Shown: in pieces, positions 14,191 to 21,927 of the stretch
Numbering within the stretch: the stretch's first letter is position 1
Layout of the letters: each line of letters starts with the position of its first letter
NCBI RefSeq assembly: GCF_923868895.1
Contig: NZ_OV350343.1
Location: forward strand, 3,410,001 to 3,474,000
Reading direction: 5' to 3'
Length of the DNA: 64,000 nucleotides
DNA from: Halomonas sp. TD01
GTDB lineage: Bacteria; Pseudomonadota; Gammaproteobacteria; Pseudomonadales; Halomonadaceae
Notes under the pieces: generated by a model
The model's database searches: none
What the model was told of the DNA's origin: nothing
Seen by the model: only the letters and a program-made list of their open reading frames with translations
Made by a program: the position numbers and the translations under genes

Positions 14191-15699
14191 ATGGCAGACA
14201 ATCTCATACTGAAAGGCTCAACCTGGCACGTTCGCCTTGAACTGCCTACCGATGTACGACATGCATTCGGAAACCGTCGGAAGCTAACGAAATCCTTGAA
14301 GACTGGAAACAAAGCAGAAGCACACCTCCGCAAGCTTACAATCTTGTCTGAATGGAAGTCTCGCATAAGGATGGCAAGACAAGGTGTTGAACAGGATGAT
14401 TTTGAGAATGAGCTGCATTCATATCACTCGGGTGGGATGGGGCTCAAAAAAATATATAAAGACATCCTTATGAACCACATTTATGGCCATTCTGATTTTA
14501 CAAAAAAAATTGTCAGAAATAACAATCAGTTAAATAAAAAGCATATAGCTTATATCTTCGAAAATGATGAAGATGGACTAAAAAAATGGAATGACAAGCT
14601 AGACGATATAGAGAATCGCTTTCCTGAAGATAGTCGAGCAAGTGCTGAGCTTGTCCTTGAATATCAGCAGATTAGCCAAGATATTCGCAACCTTATAGAA
14701 TACTGGGGCTTGAAAGATAAAGGTTTCAGTGAAACACAGGCCAACGAGTTGATTAAAATGATAAATAATCCAGAAGATTTTAAACCAAAATCACCTTTTA
14801 CCTCTCAACGACTTGAAGCTTTCCAAAAGCATCAAGTCGAAATCAAGGAGCTAGCTCCGAAAACCGTTGATACTTTCATCTCTAAGTTGAAAGTGCTTAA
14901 AAATTATCTCGAAAGCAATGGTCTTGAATTGTCGTTCGACAGCTACCAGCAGTTTCTAGATAGCTTGAATGTAAGCACAAAAACGAAGAAAAACCACATC
15001 CATGCAGGCTCAAGCTTCCACAAATGGGCTTCAAAATACGACAAAGACTATAAAAGCCGATATGACACAAGAGACAACCCGTTCTTGGGTCATGAAATGC
15101 CAAACGATAAGAAGAAAGGCAAGAAGAAGGAAGAGAAACGACTAGCCTTCAAAACTGAAGAAGTGAAAAAACTGTATGAGTTCGCTATATCCAAGCAAAA
15201 GCATCATGTGGCTTATGCTATCAAAATAGCGGGCTTAACGGGCTGTCGTATCGAAGAGGTATGTAGGCTCAAGAAAAGTCATATCGTCGCTGAAAACGGC
15301 ATTCAGAGCTTATATGTCGAGGAAGGCAAGACAGATGCGAGCATTAGAAAAATTCCGATTCATTCAAGCTTGAAACCGCTTGTTGAACAGTTGGTGAAAA
15401 ATGCCGATTCCGATGGCTATTTAATACACACATCGGGCGGGAATAAATATGGCATCCGCTCCGACTCAATAAGCAAGGCTTTTGGTCGTATCAAGAGAGA
15501 GCTCGGCTATGATGCTCGCTATGTATTTCACAGCATCCGCAAAACAGTTATAACTGCACTGCAACACAACGATGTTAAGCCTCTCGTTATCGCTTCTATT
15601 GTCGGGCACGAAACCGGGACTGTCACTTTCGATATATACAGCGAAGGAGCAAGTGCCAAACAGAAATTAGAGGCAATTAAAACTCTACCAGACATTTAA
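14191..15699 (+). CDS. int: Tyrosine recombinase/integrase of the mobilizable element
   Basis: 502 residues from ATG 14191, chosen for AGGA just upstream; a longer frame opens inside the att core but has no ribosome-binding site. The N-terminal part (LILKGSTWHVRLELPTDVR) is typical of integrases that insert into tRNA genes. The catalytic domain is at about 330-500: Arg in GLTGCRIEEVCRL, the H-x-x-R pair in VFHSIRKTVI, His in IVGHETG and Tyr in FDIYSEGAS. The gene is AT-rich, Lys-rich and codon-biased unlike the core genes, a sign of transfer. It probably acts on the 17-bp tRNA repeats. Confidence 0.93.
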   Translation: MADNLILKGSTWHVRLELPTDVRHAFGNRRKLTKSLKTGNKAEAHLRKLTILSEWKSRIRMARQGVEQDDFENELHSYHSGGMGLKKIYKDILMNHIYGHSDFTKKIVRNNNQLNKKHIAYIFENDEDGLKKWNDKLDDIENRFPEDSRASAELVLEYQQISQDIRNLIEYWGLKDKGFSETQANELIKMINNPEDFKPKSPFTSQRLEAFQKHQVEIKELAPKTVDTFISKLKVLKNYLESNGLELSFDSYQQFLDSLNVSTKTKKNHIHAGSSFHKWASKYDKDYKSRYDTRDNPFLGHEMPNDKKKGKKKEEKRLAFKTEEVKKLYEFAISKQKHHVAYAIKIAGLTGCRIEEVCRLKKSHIVAENGIQSLYVEEGKTDASIRKIPIHSSLKPLVEQLVKNADSDGYLIHTSGGNKYGIRSDSISKAFGRIKRELGYDARYVFHSIRKTVITALQHNDVKPLVIASIVGHETGTVTFDIYSEGASAKQKLEAIKTLPDI

Positions 15700-15758
15700 A
15701 TCTAACTATATGTTATAATGTAGTTATTGAAGTTGGATTGAAGCCAGCATATCGTTCC

Positions 15759-15802
15759 GTCCCCTGCGGGGACTCCACTGCTGGTGAGGGGGCAAGCCCC
15801 CT
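15759..15802. other. Hairpin pair upstream of mobC (candidate oriT)
   Basis: GTCCCC-TGC-GGGGAC (15759-15773) and AGGGGGC-AA-GCCCCCT (15787-15802) are two strong palindromes in the non-coding strip before mobC. Mobilizable elements often place oriT, with inverted repeats next to the nick site, directly beside mobC/mobA. The assignment is by position only. Confidence 0.4.
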
Positions 15803-15852
15803 TCAATCCCCCAAATCAACACCGGAATAAAAACAATAAAAGGAGATATAAC

Positions 15853-16233
15853 ATGGATGTTATTGAAGAAAACGAAAAGCAACTAAAGCGAACCATTGAA
15901 ATGAAGGTTCGTGTAAATGATATTGAGTATAAAAAAATTAAGGAATTGGCTTACCTATACGGCAAGCCTATGGCTGACATTTTCAGGGAGTCAGCCTTAT
16001 CTAGTTCCAAATCACATAAAGGTGGTCGCAAAACTCAACGAGCAGATCCTTCTTTAATAAGAGGTATAGCAAGAATAGGCAACAACTTAAACCAAATTGC
16101 TAAACAAGTTAATAGCACAGCCAAGGCTGGTGATGCTATTAACATATTAGAACTAATCGATGTGCTTCACAATATCAGAGCAGAGACAGGAGAACTGAAA
16201 GAAAAGCATAGGGAGGCACACAATGATAGTTAA
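15853..16233 (+). CDS. mobC: Relaxosome accessory protein MobC
   Basis: 126 residues from ATG 15853 with AAAAGGAG upstream. An N-terminal ribbon-helix-helix-like segment (KRTIEMKVRVNDIEYKKI) precedes the MobC hallmark (DPSLIRGIARIGNNLNQIAK). MobC proteins bind oriT, help melt it and recruit the relaxase. It overlaps the relaxase start by 11 bp, so the two are coupled. It looks intact. Confidence 0.88.
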   Translation: MDVIEENEKQLKRTIEMKVRVNDIEYKKIKELAYLYGKPMADIFRESALSSSKSHKGGRKTQRADPSLIRGIARIGNNLNQIAKQVNSTAKAGDAINILELIDVLHNIRAETGELKEKHREAHNDS

Positions 16234-17026
16234 GTTTAGAAAAGAAAAGCGAGGATTGCCTAAAAACCCACTTAGAGCCGCGAAAGGGGCAACAGGCTAC
16301 CTGTTAGGCAACAAAGACCACAAAGGCCGTGAGAGAGGCTTTCAGCCCGTTCTATTAAATGGTTCGCCTGACGAATTCGAGCAGATTGTTGGGTATGGCA
16401 ATCATGCAGGAAAATACACCAGTGGCGGACTGTATTTTGAAGAAAGTAGAAAGGACTTAATAGAGAGATTTGGCAGTGAAACAGAAGTCAACAAAAAGCT
16501 TCAAGAAGTGATGGATGGCTTTGAAGAAACTTTATTTCCGGGTTTAGATAAAGACCAATATTGTGGTGTATGGATTTTACACGAAGACAAAGAAAACATA
16601 GAACTTAACTTCCTGTTCGCCAAAGAAGAGCTTAGGAGTGGAAAAGGATTAACCCCTTATTTTCATGGGGCTGATTTAAAACGTGTTAATGCTTGGAAAG
16701 ATATTGTCAACTTCGAAAATGGATTTTCAGACCCCACTCTTCCAGATAAAAAAAGAAGCTTTACACCGGAGTTTTTTAGTGCCTATAAGCCAGTTGATGA
16801 AGCAAGCCCTGAGCATAATAGGAGGCATTTAAAACAAGCTTTGACTGAAAACCTTGTGCAGTGTGTAGAAGATGGGCTATGTAAAAACAGGAATGATGTT
16901 ATAGAGCTTCTAAACAAGGCAGAATACAAAGTCTCAAGAACCACTAAAAAGTCTATTTCTGTAATCAACCCTGAAACACACAAGCCCGTAAGGCTTACAG
17001 GTTCGATATGAATCGCCCCGGATATT

Positions 17027-17854
17027 TTAGACACCCGTTAGGCTCTTAAAGTAACGCCTTTCATAATCAACCGGTGACAAGTTATCACTTGTGCCGTGTC
17101 GGCGCTTTGGGTTGTAAAACATTTCAATGTAATTGAACACGTCACGTCTAGCCGCTTCGCGTGTTGAATAAATCTGTCGCTTGATTCGCTCCCGCTTGAG
17201 AAGTTGAAAGAAGCTTTCAGCAACGGCGTTGTCATGACAGTTACCACGTCGGCTCATACTGCCTACCAAGCAATTCGCTTTCAGAAAGCTTTGCCAGTCT
17301 CCACTGCTAAACTGGCTCCCTTGATCCGAATGCACCATCACCGTTCCTTGTGGCTTGCGTCGCCAGACTGCTGATAACAAAGCATCCAGTGCCAACTCCG
17401 TAGTCATGCGAGACTTCATCGACCAGCCAATCACTTGACGGGAAAACAGGTCGATAACTACCGATAGGTAAAGCCAGCCTTCGTAAGTGCGGATGTACGT
17501 GATGTCCGTCACCCAAGCAATATTTGGCGCTGTTACTTCAAACTGACGGTCTAAATGGTTAGGGGATACGGCAGTCGGTTTCCCATCGCCATAGCCGCCA
17601 GGGCGTCGTCGATAGCCCGTCTGAGAGCGTAAACCTTCCCTATTCATAAGACGCGCCACACGGTGCTTCCCACAAGCTTCGCCAGCTTCACGCAAGTCCT
17701 GGTAGACCTTGCGATAGCCATATACACCGCCGCTTTCAAGCCAGGAGTGCTTGATCAATCCCAGCAAGCGCTCATCTTCCCGCGCTCGATTAGAGAGCGC
17801 TTTTTTACACCATGCGTAGTAACCGCTGGGGTGCACTGCCATCATCTGACACAA
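17027..17854 (-). CDS. IS3-family transposase, OrfB (DDE domain)
   Basis: 275 residues. An HTH_21-type segment (GGVYGYRKVYQDLREAGE) is followed by the integrase-like core with its catalytic triad: Asp in WVTDITYIRT, Asp in VMVHSDQGSQF and Glu in CHDNAVAESFF. It is normally made as an OrfAB fusion by -1 frameshifting; the orfB frame is open upstream of its own start back to the slippery site in orfA. It catalyses excision and insertion of the element. Confidence 0.93.
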   Translation of the reverse strand: MCQMMAVHPSGYYAWCKKALSNRAREDERLLGLIKHSWLESGGVYGYRKVYQDLREAGEACGKHRVARLMNREGLRSQTGYRRRPGGYGDGKPTAVSPNHLDRQFEVTAPNIAWVTDITYIRTYEGWLYLSVVIDLFSRQVIGWSMKSRMTTELALDALLSAVWRRKPQGTVMVHSDQGSQFSSGDWQSFLKANCLVGSMSRRGNCHDNAVAESFFQLLKRERIKRQIYSTREAARRDVFNYIEMFYNPKRRHGTSDNLSPVDYERRYFKSLTGV

Positions 17855-17901
17855 GCGACGTACCGAATATTGGCTCGAATAATTTTGAATAAACGCGTAC
17901 C

Positions 17902-18180
17902 TCAGTCGGACTCCCTGGCGAAGTACGCGGTGGCCTTTTTTAATATGTCTCGCTCTTCTAATACGCGTTTGAGTTCGGCCTTCAAACGACGGTTTTCAGC
18001 TTGGAGATCATCATCCTCTTGCCGTTGTTCTACCGGCTTATCGTATCGCTTAATCCAGTTGTACAGGCTGTGACCTGACACGCCTAGCCGCTCAGCGACC
18101 TCGGCCACGCGATGGCCGCGCTCTACCACTTGTTTGACGGCTTCGATTTTGAATTCTTCAGTGTAGCGGGGATGGCTCAT
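17902..18180 (-). CDS. IS3-family transposase, OrfA (HTH domain)
   Basis: 92 residues. The helix-turn-helix is clear (YTEEFKIEAVKQVVERGHR, then VAERLGVSGHSLYNWIKRY), followed by a leucine-zipper-like helix (DLQAENRRLKAELKRVLEE). An A6G run on the reverse strand (about 17935-17941, codons ATA TTA AAA AAG) is a standard slippery site for -1 frameshifting into orfB. GGAGG precedes the ATG at 18180. Confidence 0.92.
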   Translation of the reverse strand: MSHPRYTEEFKIEAVKQVVERGHRVAEVAERLGVSGHSLYNWIKRYDKPVEQRQEDDDLQAENRRLKAELKRVLEERDILKKATAYFARESD

Positions 18181-18420
18181 GGTTCCTCCTAGATACCTTT
18201 AGTATAGGGCCTGGAGGTGTCTATGAAACCTGGGGCGATTCAATATTTGAAGAAGGAACAGATTACAAACACTTTTCAAGCGAAGATTACAGAAACGAGC
18301 TTATGAAGCGATATGAAGAAGAACGGGTTCAAAAAATAAACAAGAAAAAAGAAACATACAAAGAGCACATGAAATATAAAAAAGAAAAGTTGATGGATAA
18401 ATACAATAAGGAGAATTGCA

Positions 18421-18699
18421 ATGGAACAGCACATCAAAGAAATGATTTCAAACTTTATGACGAATCAAGAAGCGAGAATGACAAAGCTAGAACAAGAGAA
18501 CAAACTTCTGAAAGACGAGATATTGAGAGAGAGGAAACATTCAGAGCAACTAGCAATAGCCTACGAGAACAAGCTGAGCGACGTCAGGATAGCAGTATCA
18601 AAAGATTTAAACGAAATGTCGATCAGTTTAGAAGCACATCTAACCCACTCGGGCGAATTATTGAGCGAGTTAGAGAGATTAACAACTCGCTTAAAATAA
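18421..18699 (+). CDS. MobB-like coiled-coil protein nested out of frame in mobA
   Basis: 92 residues, with AAGGAG seven to eight bases before ATG 18421. It is read in a different frame from the relaxase C-terminal region that covers it entirely. The sequence is one long heptad-rich helix (MEQHIKEMISNF, MTKLEQENKLLKDEILRERK, ELLSELERLTTRL). ColE1-type mobilization loci have mobB and mobD nested in mobA in this way, so this is probably the MobB equivalent that stabilises the relaxosome. Separated from its promoter by the IS, it may not be expressed. Confidence 0.65.
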   Translation: MEQHIKEMISNFMTNQEARMTKLEQENKLLKDEILRERKHSEQLAIAYENKLSDVRIAVSKDLNEMSISLEAHLTHSGELLSELERLTTRLK

Positions 18700-18754
18700 A
18701 AAACAAAAAGAAAAGCCCAAAAAACGACCAAGGCTATTCAATGTGAAAGGGGCA

Positions 18755-18934
18755 TTATTCGCCCCCTATATTAAGCATTTCTTCTTTCAATAACTCATTC
18801 TTGCTTTCAAAAATGGCTTGCTTTTTGTAATACACGAAGCCATCCCCTTCCACCTTTAACACAATACCGCCTTCAACAACCCTGGCGGTATCGCTTGGTT
18901 TTTCACTGAACAAATCACAGAGCATATTTTCCAT
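18755..18934 (-). CDS. Small hypothetical protein downstream of the RepL-like gene
   Basis: 59 codons from ATG 18934 (MENMLCDLFSEKPSDTARVV) to TAA at 18755-18757, with a GGGG-containing ribosome-binding site overlapping the end of the RepL-like gene eight bases upstream. The middle is beta-like (VEGGIVLKVEGDGFVYYKK) and the end is a charged helix. Operon position suggests a replication or copy-control accessory. No family recognised. Confidence 0.55.
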   Translation of the reverse strand: MENMLCDLFSEKPSDTARVVEGGIVLKVEGDGFVYYKKQAIFESKNELLKEEMLNIGGE

Positions 18935-18942
18935 ATCGTCCC

Positions 18943-19443
18943 CTATGCTGCTTTGTTTTTCTCAGGTGGATTTAAGTATTCATCATCAACTTCAAAAGGA
19001 TTTATTCTGAAATTATCAAACCCACCAAGATGGTTTAGGTCATATATAACTTTACTGTGAATATGCACATCCTTCTTCCACAGAATTCGAGGTGATATAA
19101 ATATTTTCTCAAATGCACTTCCAGACTTTGTAAAATCGATAATATGGAGTTCTTTTAGCTTTTTGAATGACTTTGATACTGCTGTCGCATCAAGAGCCAA
19201 TTCTTCAGCTATTGCCTTTTGTGTTTTTTTGACTCTATTCATATTAACAACATTATGTTTTGAAACCCTATCTGTTAAGTAATTATATATGGCATTATCG
19301 GTATTATTGATAAGGCGAGTTTTTAAGAACAACACCTCTTTCTCTATACTTTTTTGCTCATTTAAATTATTTGATAATTTCTTCTTTTCTTTTAAATTAA
19401 GTATTTTTTTTCTTATTCTTGTTTCGTATTTTTGTAGCCCCAT
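18943..19443 (-). CDS. RepL-like winged-helix protein (replication or maintenance)
   Basis: 166 residues from ATG 19443, chosen because AAAGGAGG lies seven bases upstream; the frame is open to another ATG at 19560 (AAGGAA upstream), which would add a 39-residue Gly/Asn-rich extension. The N-terminal half is a Lys-rich helix, then comes a winged helix (KKTQKAIAEELALDATAVSK, SFKKLKELHIIDFTKSG, FISPRILWKKD) like RepL/MarR-type plasmid replication proteins. It presumably initiates episomal replication of the excised element or represses its own operon through the palindrome at 19642-19681. No origin is proven. Confidence 0.65.
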   Translation of the reverse strand: MGLQKYETRIRKKILNLKEKKKLSNNLNEQKSIEKEVLFLKTRLINNTDNAIYNYLTDRVSKHNVVNMNRVKKTQKAIAEELALDATAVSKSFKKLKELHIIDFTKSGSAFEKIFISPRILWKKDVHIHSKVIYDLNHLGGFDNFRINPFEVDDEYLNPPEKNKAA

Positions 19444-19594
19444 ACTGAATCCTCCTTTGTTTTGTCCATAAAGGAAAAAGCCACTATAAAACCCACCTAG
19501 CTTGCTTTCCCCATTAACTTCATTATTGTCTTTTTCTTCTTTTATGTTATAATCATCCATGCAAGGTTTTCCTTATTAAAATGTAGTAAGTTCA

Positions 19595-19621
19595 AAGCAC
19601 TCCCACCAAGAGTGCTTTTTT
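19595..19621 (+). terminator. Plus-strand terminator opposite the RepL leader
   Basis: AAGCACTC and GAGTGCTT flank a 7-base loop and are followed by a T tract on the plus strand only. No plus-strand protein gene ends here, so it would terminate either read-through from the mob genes or an antisense RNA overlapping the 5' part of the RepL-like gene. Confidence 0.7.
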
Positions 19622-19641
19622 ATTATATCACAAAAAACAAA

Positions 19642-19681
19642 ACTTGTAAGGTTTACAAGTAATATTGTAAACCTTACAAGT
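19642..19681. promoter_or_regulatory. 40-bp double palindrome upstream of the RepL-like gene (operator or iteron)
   Basis: ACTTGTAAGGTTTACAA and its perfect reverse complement flank a 6-bp spacer (GTAATA). Each arm is itself a palindrome, TTGTAA-N3-TTACAA, so the site is two inverted copies of one dyad. This is a classic place for an autorepressor or initiator to bind. Confidence 0.75.
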
Positions 19682-20173
19682 CATGAAACCCATATTTCTT
19701 GCTAAACTACTTGAAGAATGGCTTTTTTTTAAAACGACCTATTTATATAGTCTTCTATGAACCATTTTTTTATTGAAAACCACACCCAGCCTGCTCTCGC
19801 AGGCATTTCTTTGTTTTCTACCCTACCGCCCTTACGGGCTCTCATTCGCTTCGCTCACTCACAGCTATTGAGAAAGGGAGTATCAGCTTCTTTAATAAGT
19901 GAAAAATGAATAAGGTGACTCACATGCCAAGCACTCGTCGCACAGCTTCGTCTAACTCTTCCCCTGAGGGAAGGCTTGCTCCTGTAATAAACCGCTCAGA
20001 AAACTCGCTAAGCTCAAAACGAATGTTTCTATTTAGCAATATCTCCCTTTGCTGACCATGAGGCACAGGATCAGATAAAGAATAAGTATGCACAGTCATA
20101 ACTTCGGGTGATTTATAATTCACTAAGGGTATATCTTCCCCAATGATATCTTCAAACTTGGCGGATGCAGACT

Positions 20174-21245
20174 CTGAGTGCAACACACTCATTGGATGGT
20201 TGATGGGCTTTCATGGTACTTGGCCATCAGCTCGCTCATCACTTCTATCGGACATTTAAATCCAAAGCGTTTTCGAGGTCGCATATTCAGCTCAAAGGCA
20301 ATGGCGTCCAGCTCTTCCTGGCTATGTACTGAAAGGTCCGTTCCTTTCGGTAAATATTGACGGATAAGGCCATTGATATTCTCATTGGCCCCACGTTGCC
20401 AGGGGCTATGGGGATCGCAAAAGTAAATCGCAACGCCGGTTTCTTGAGTGATTTTTGCATGTTGTGCCATTTCACGCCCCTGATCATAGGTCATGCTTTT
20501 TCGAGCGGTGGTCGGCATTCGATTCAGAGCAGCACTAAAGCCTGCTACGGCGGAGGTGGCGGTGGCGTCGTCCATTTTTGCGAGGATCAGATAGCCACTA
20601 CTAAGCTCTACCAAGGTGCCTACCGCGGACGCGTTATTCTTACCTTTGATCAGATCGCCTTCCCAGTGGCCGGGCATTTCACGCTTACTGACCTCGGGCG
20701 GACGTAAGTGAATGCTGACCATGTCAGGGATCTGGCCACGTCGATCCACTTCGCCACGGCGAGGCTTGCGTGTGGTTTTACCTTGTCGCAAGCAGTGAAT
20801 CAGTTCCTTGCGAAGGTGGCCAACAGGCAAGGCATAAATGGCCGTGTAGATGGTCTCTCGGCAGACGTAGGCATCGCGCAAATCAGGTAGTTTCATCGTC
20901 TTGAGCTTGCCGCTAATTTGTTCGGGAGACAAGCGTCGCCGCAACATATGCACGATGAGATCAAACCGCTCGGTGCCTGGCAAAAGCTTACGCGCAGGAC
21001 GACAGACCTCTCGACGCTTTTCTCGCTGACGTTGGGCGTACCGGGCGCAGTAACCGTTCTGGGCCATTTGGTTACGGCGTATTTCACGAGAGATGGTTGA
21101 AGGAGCTCGCCCCAGGAGCTGGGCAATATGCCGAAGGCTCATCCCTTGGGCTTGACCCACTTGGATGCTGGCACGTTCTTCAATACTGAGTTCGAGGTAA
21201 GACATGGGACAACACCTTAGCGAAATGCTCAGGTGTTGCACTCAG
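20174..21245 (-). mobile_element. IS30-family insertion sequence, about 1.07 kb
   Basis: Both ends read CTGAGTGCAACAC as an inverted repeat and enclose one complete transposase gene. No clear target duplication is seen in the flanks (AAA on one side, AGT on the other, endonuclease strand), so a small adjacent rearrangement may have followed insertion. It interrupts the NotI-like endonuclease gene. Confidence 0.85.
20189..21205 (-). CDS. IS30-family transposase
   Basis: 338 residues from ATG 21205 (MSYLELSIEERASIQVGQAQ); a GTG at 21241 is in frame but lies in the terminal inverted repeat. The N-terminal HTH_38 domain (GMSLRHIAQLLGRAPSTISR) is followed by the DDE core: Asp in HWEGDLIKGKNN, Asp in SMTYDQGREMA and Glu in PWQRGANENINGLI. 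The family end motif LNMRPRKRFGFKCPIEV is present. It looks complete. Confidence 0.95.
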   Translation of the reverse strand: MSYLELSIEERASIQVGQAQGMSLRHIAQLLGRAPSTISREIRRNQMAQNGYCARYAQRQREKRREVCRPARKLLPGTERFDLIVHMLRRRLSPEQISGKLKTMKLPDLRDAYVCRETIYTAIYALPVGHLRKELIHCLRQGKTTRKPRRGEVDRRGQIPDMVSIHLRPPEVSKREMPGHWEGDLIKGKNNASAVGTLVELSSGYLILAKMDDATATSAVAGFSAALNRMPTTARKSMTYDQGREMAQHAKITQETGVAIYFCDPHSPWQRGANENINGLIRQYLPKGTDLSVHSQEELDAIAFELNMRPRKRFGFKCPIEVMSELMAKYHESPSTIQ

Positions 21246-21927
21246 TTTCTGCGGCCAAGCTTTTTATAAACAATATCAGGCACAATAAAGTATAGTCCTG
21301 AAGGCACTAGCTTGGAATTAGAGTATACAACCCCTTTTCGAATAAGCTGGGGAATTAGTCGCTTATGCACGTTTGCCCAGTTTAGTCCGTGCTCTGAGCG
21401 AGGTATGTCACCACTAAAGGAGGTATTCAGATTTTTATAGGTATGCCAGGAATCTCTATAGTTTCCTGTAATGTCGATGCTTTGAACTTCCACACCAACA
21501 TATTGCTGTAATTTACCATTTTTTACTTTTGCCAGGACCCAATCCATTGATAGTTTCCTAGCTAGTTTTACTTCTTTTCCTGACGACATTCCTAATGCAA
21601 CAATGTATTCTTTTCCGTCACTTCTCTTAGGTATATATTCGTTGAAAGTTATAAAATCAAAATCATGGCCAAAAGCATCTACAGCTATTCTTTTAAGTGA
21701 AGAGTAGTTATTTTCATACAAGCGATTTGGGCAAATTATACAGTCACCATATGGAGAAGTTACACTACAGGTTCCATAAACAATGCTCTTGTCATGATTT
21801 GCTTTTGTGCATTTTGATTGTGTAAAAGGGCAAGCTTCCAAGTTCCAAAGGGACCTTGCTTCCGTACTTAAATCATCCGGGGCATAGCCGAATATTTCTA
21901 TAAGATCTTTATTTGGCCTGTTTACCA

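Larger units (their letters stand above)
17009..18242 (-). mobile_element. IS3-family insertion sequence, 1234 bp
   Basis: The ends are inverted repeats starting TGAATCGCCCC on each side, with a further shared TAGACACC block. It is flanked by a 3-bp direct repeat ATA (17006-17008 and 18243-18245). It contains orfA and orfB in the -1 frameshift arrangement of the IS3 family. It is inserted in the relaxase gene. Both ends and both frames look intact, so it may be active. Confidence 0.92.
16223..18746 (+). pseudogene. mobA: MobA/VirD2-type relaxase split by an IS3-family insertion
   Basis: The 5' part (16223-17008) begins IVKFRKEKRGLPKNPLRAAK and includes GGLYFEESRKDLIERFG and YCGVWILHEDKENIELNFLF, where the relaxase HxxxxN-like metal site would lie. 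The 3' part (18243-18746) continues FEEGTDYKHFSSEDYRNEL into a long charged, coiled-coil C-terminal domain. Removing the insertion and one copy of its ATA target duplication rejoins the frame exactly (GSI-FEEG), giving about 430 residues. Relaxases nick oriT and pilot the strand in transfer. Interrupted, it probably makes only the N-terminal part. Confidence 0.85.
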
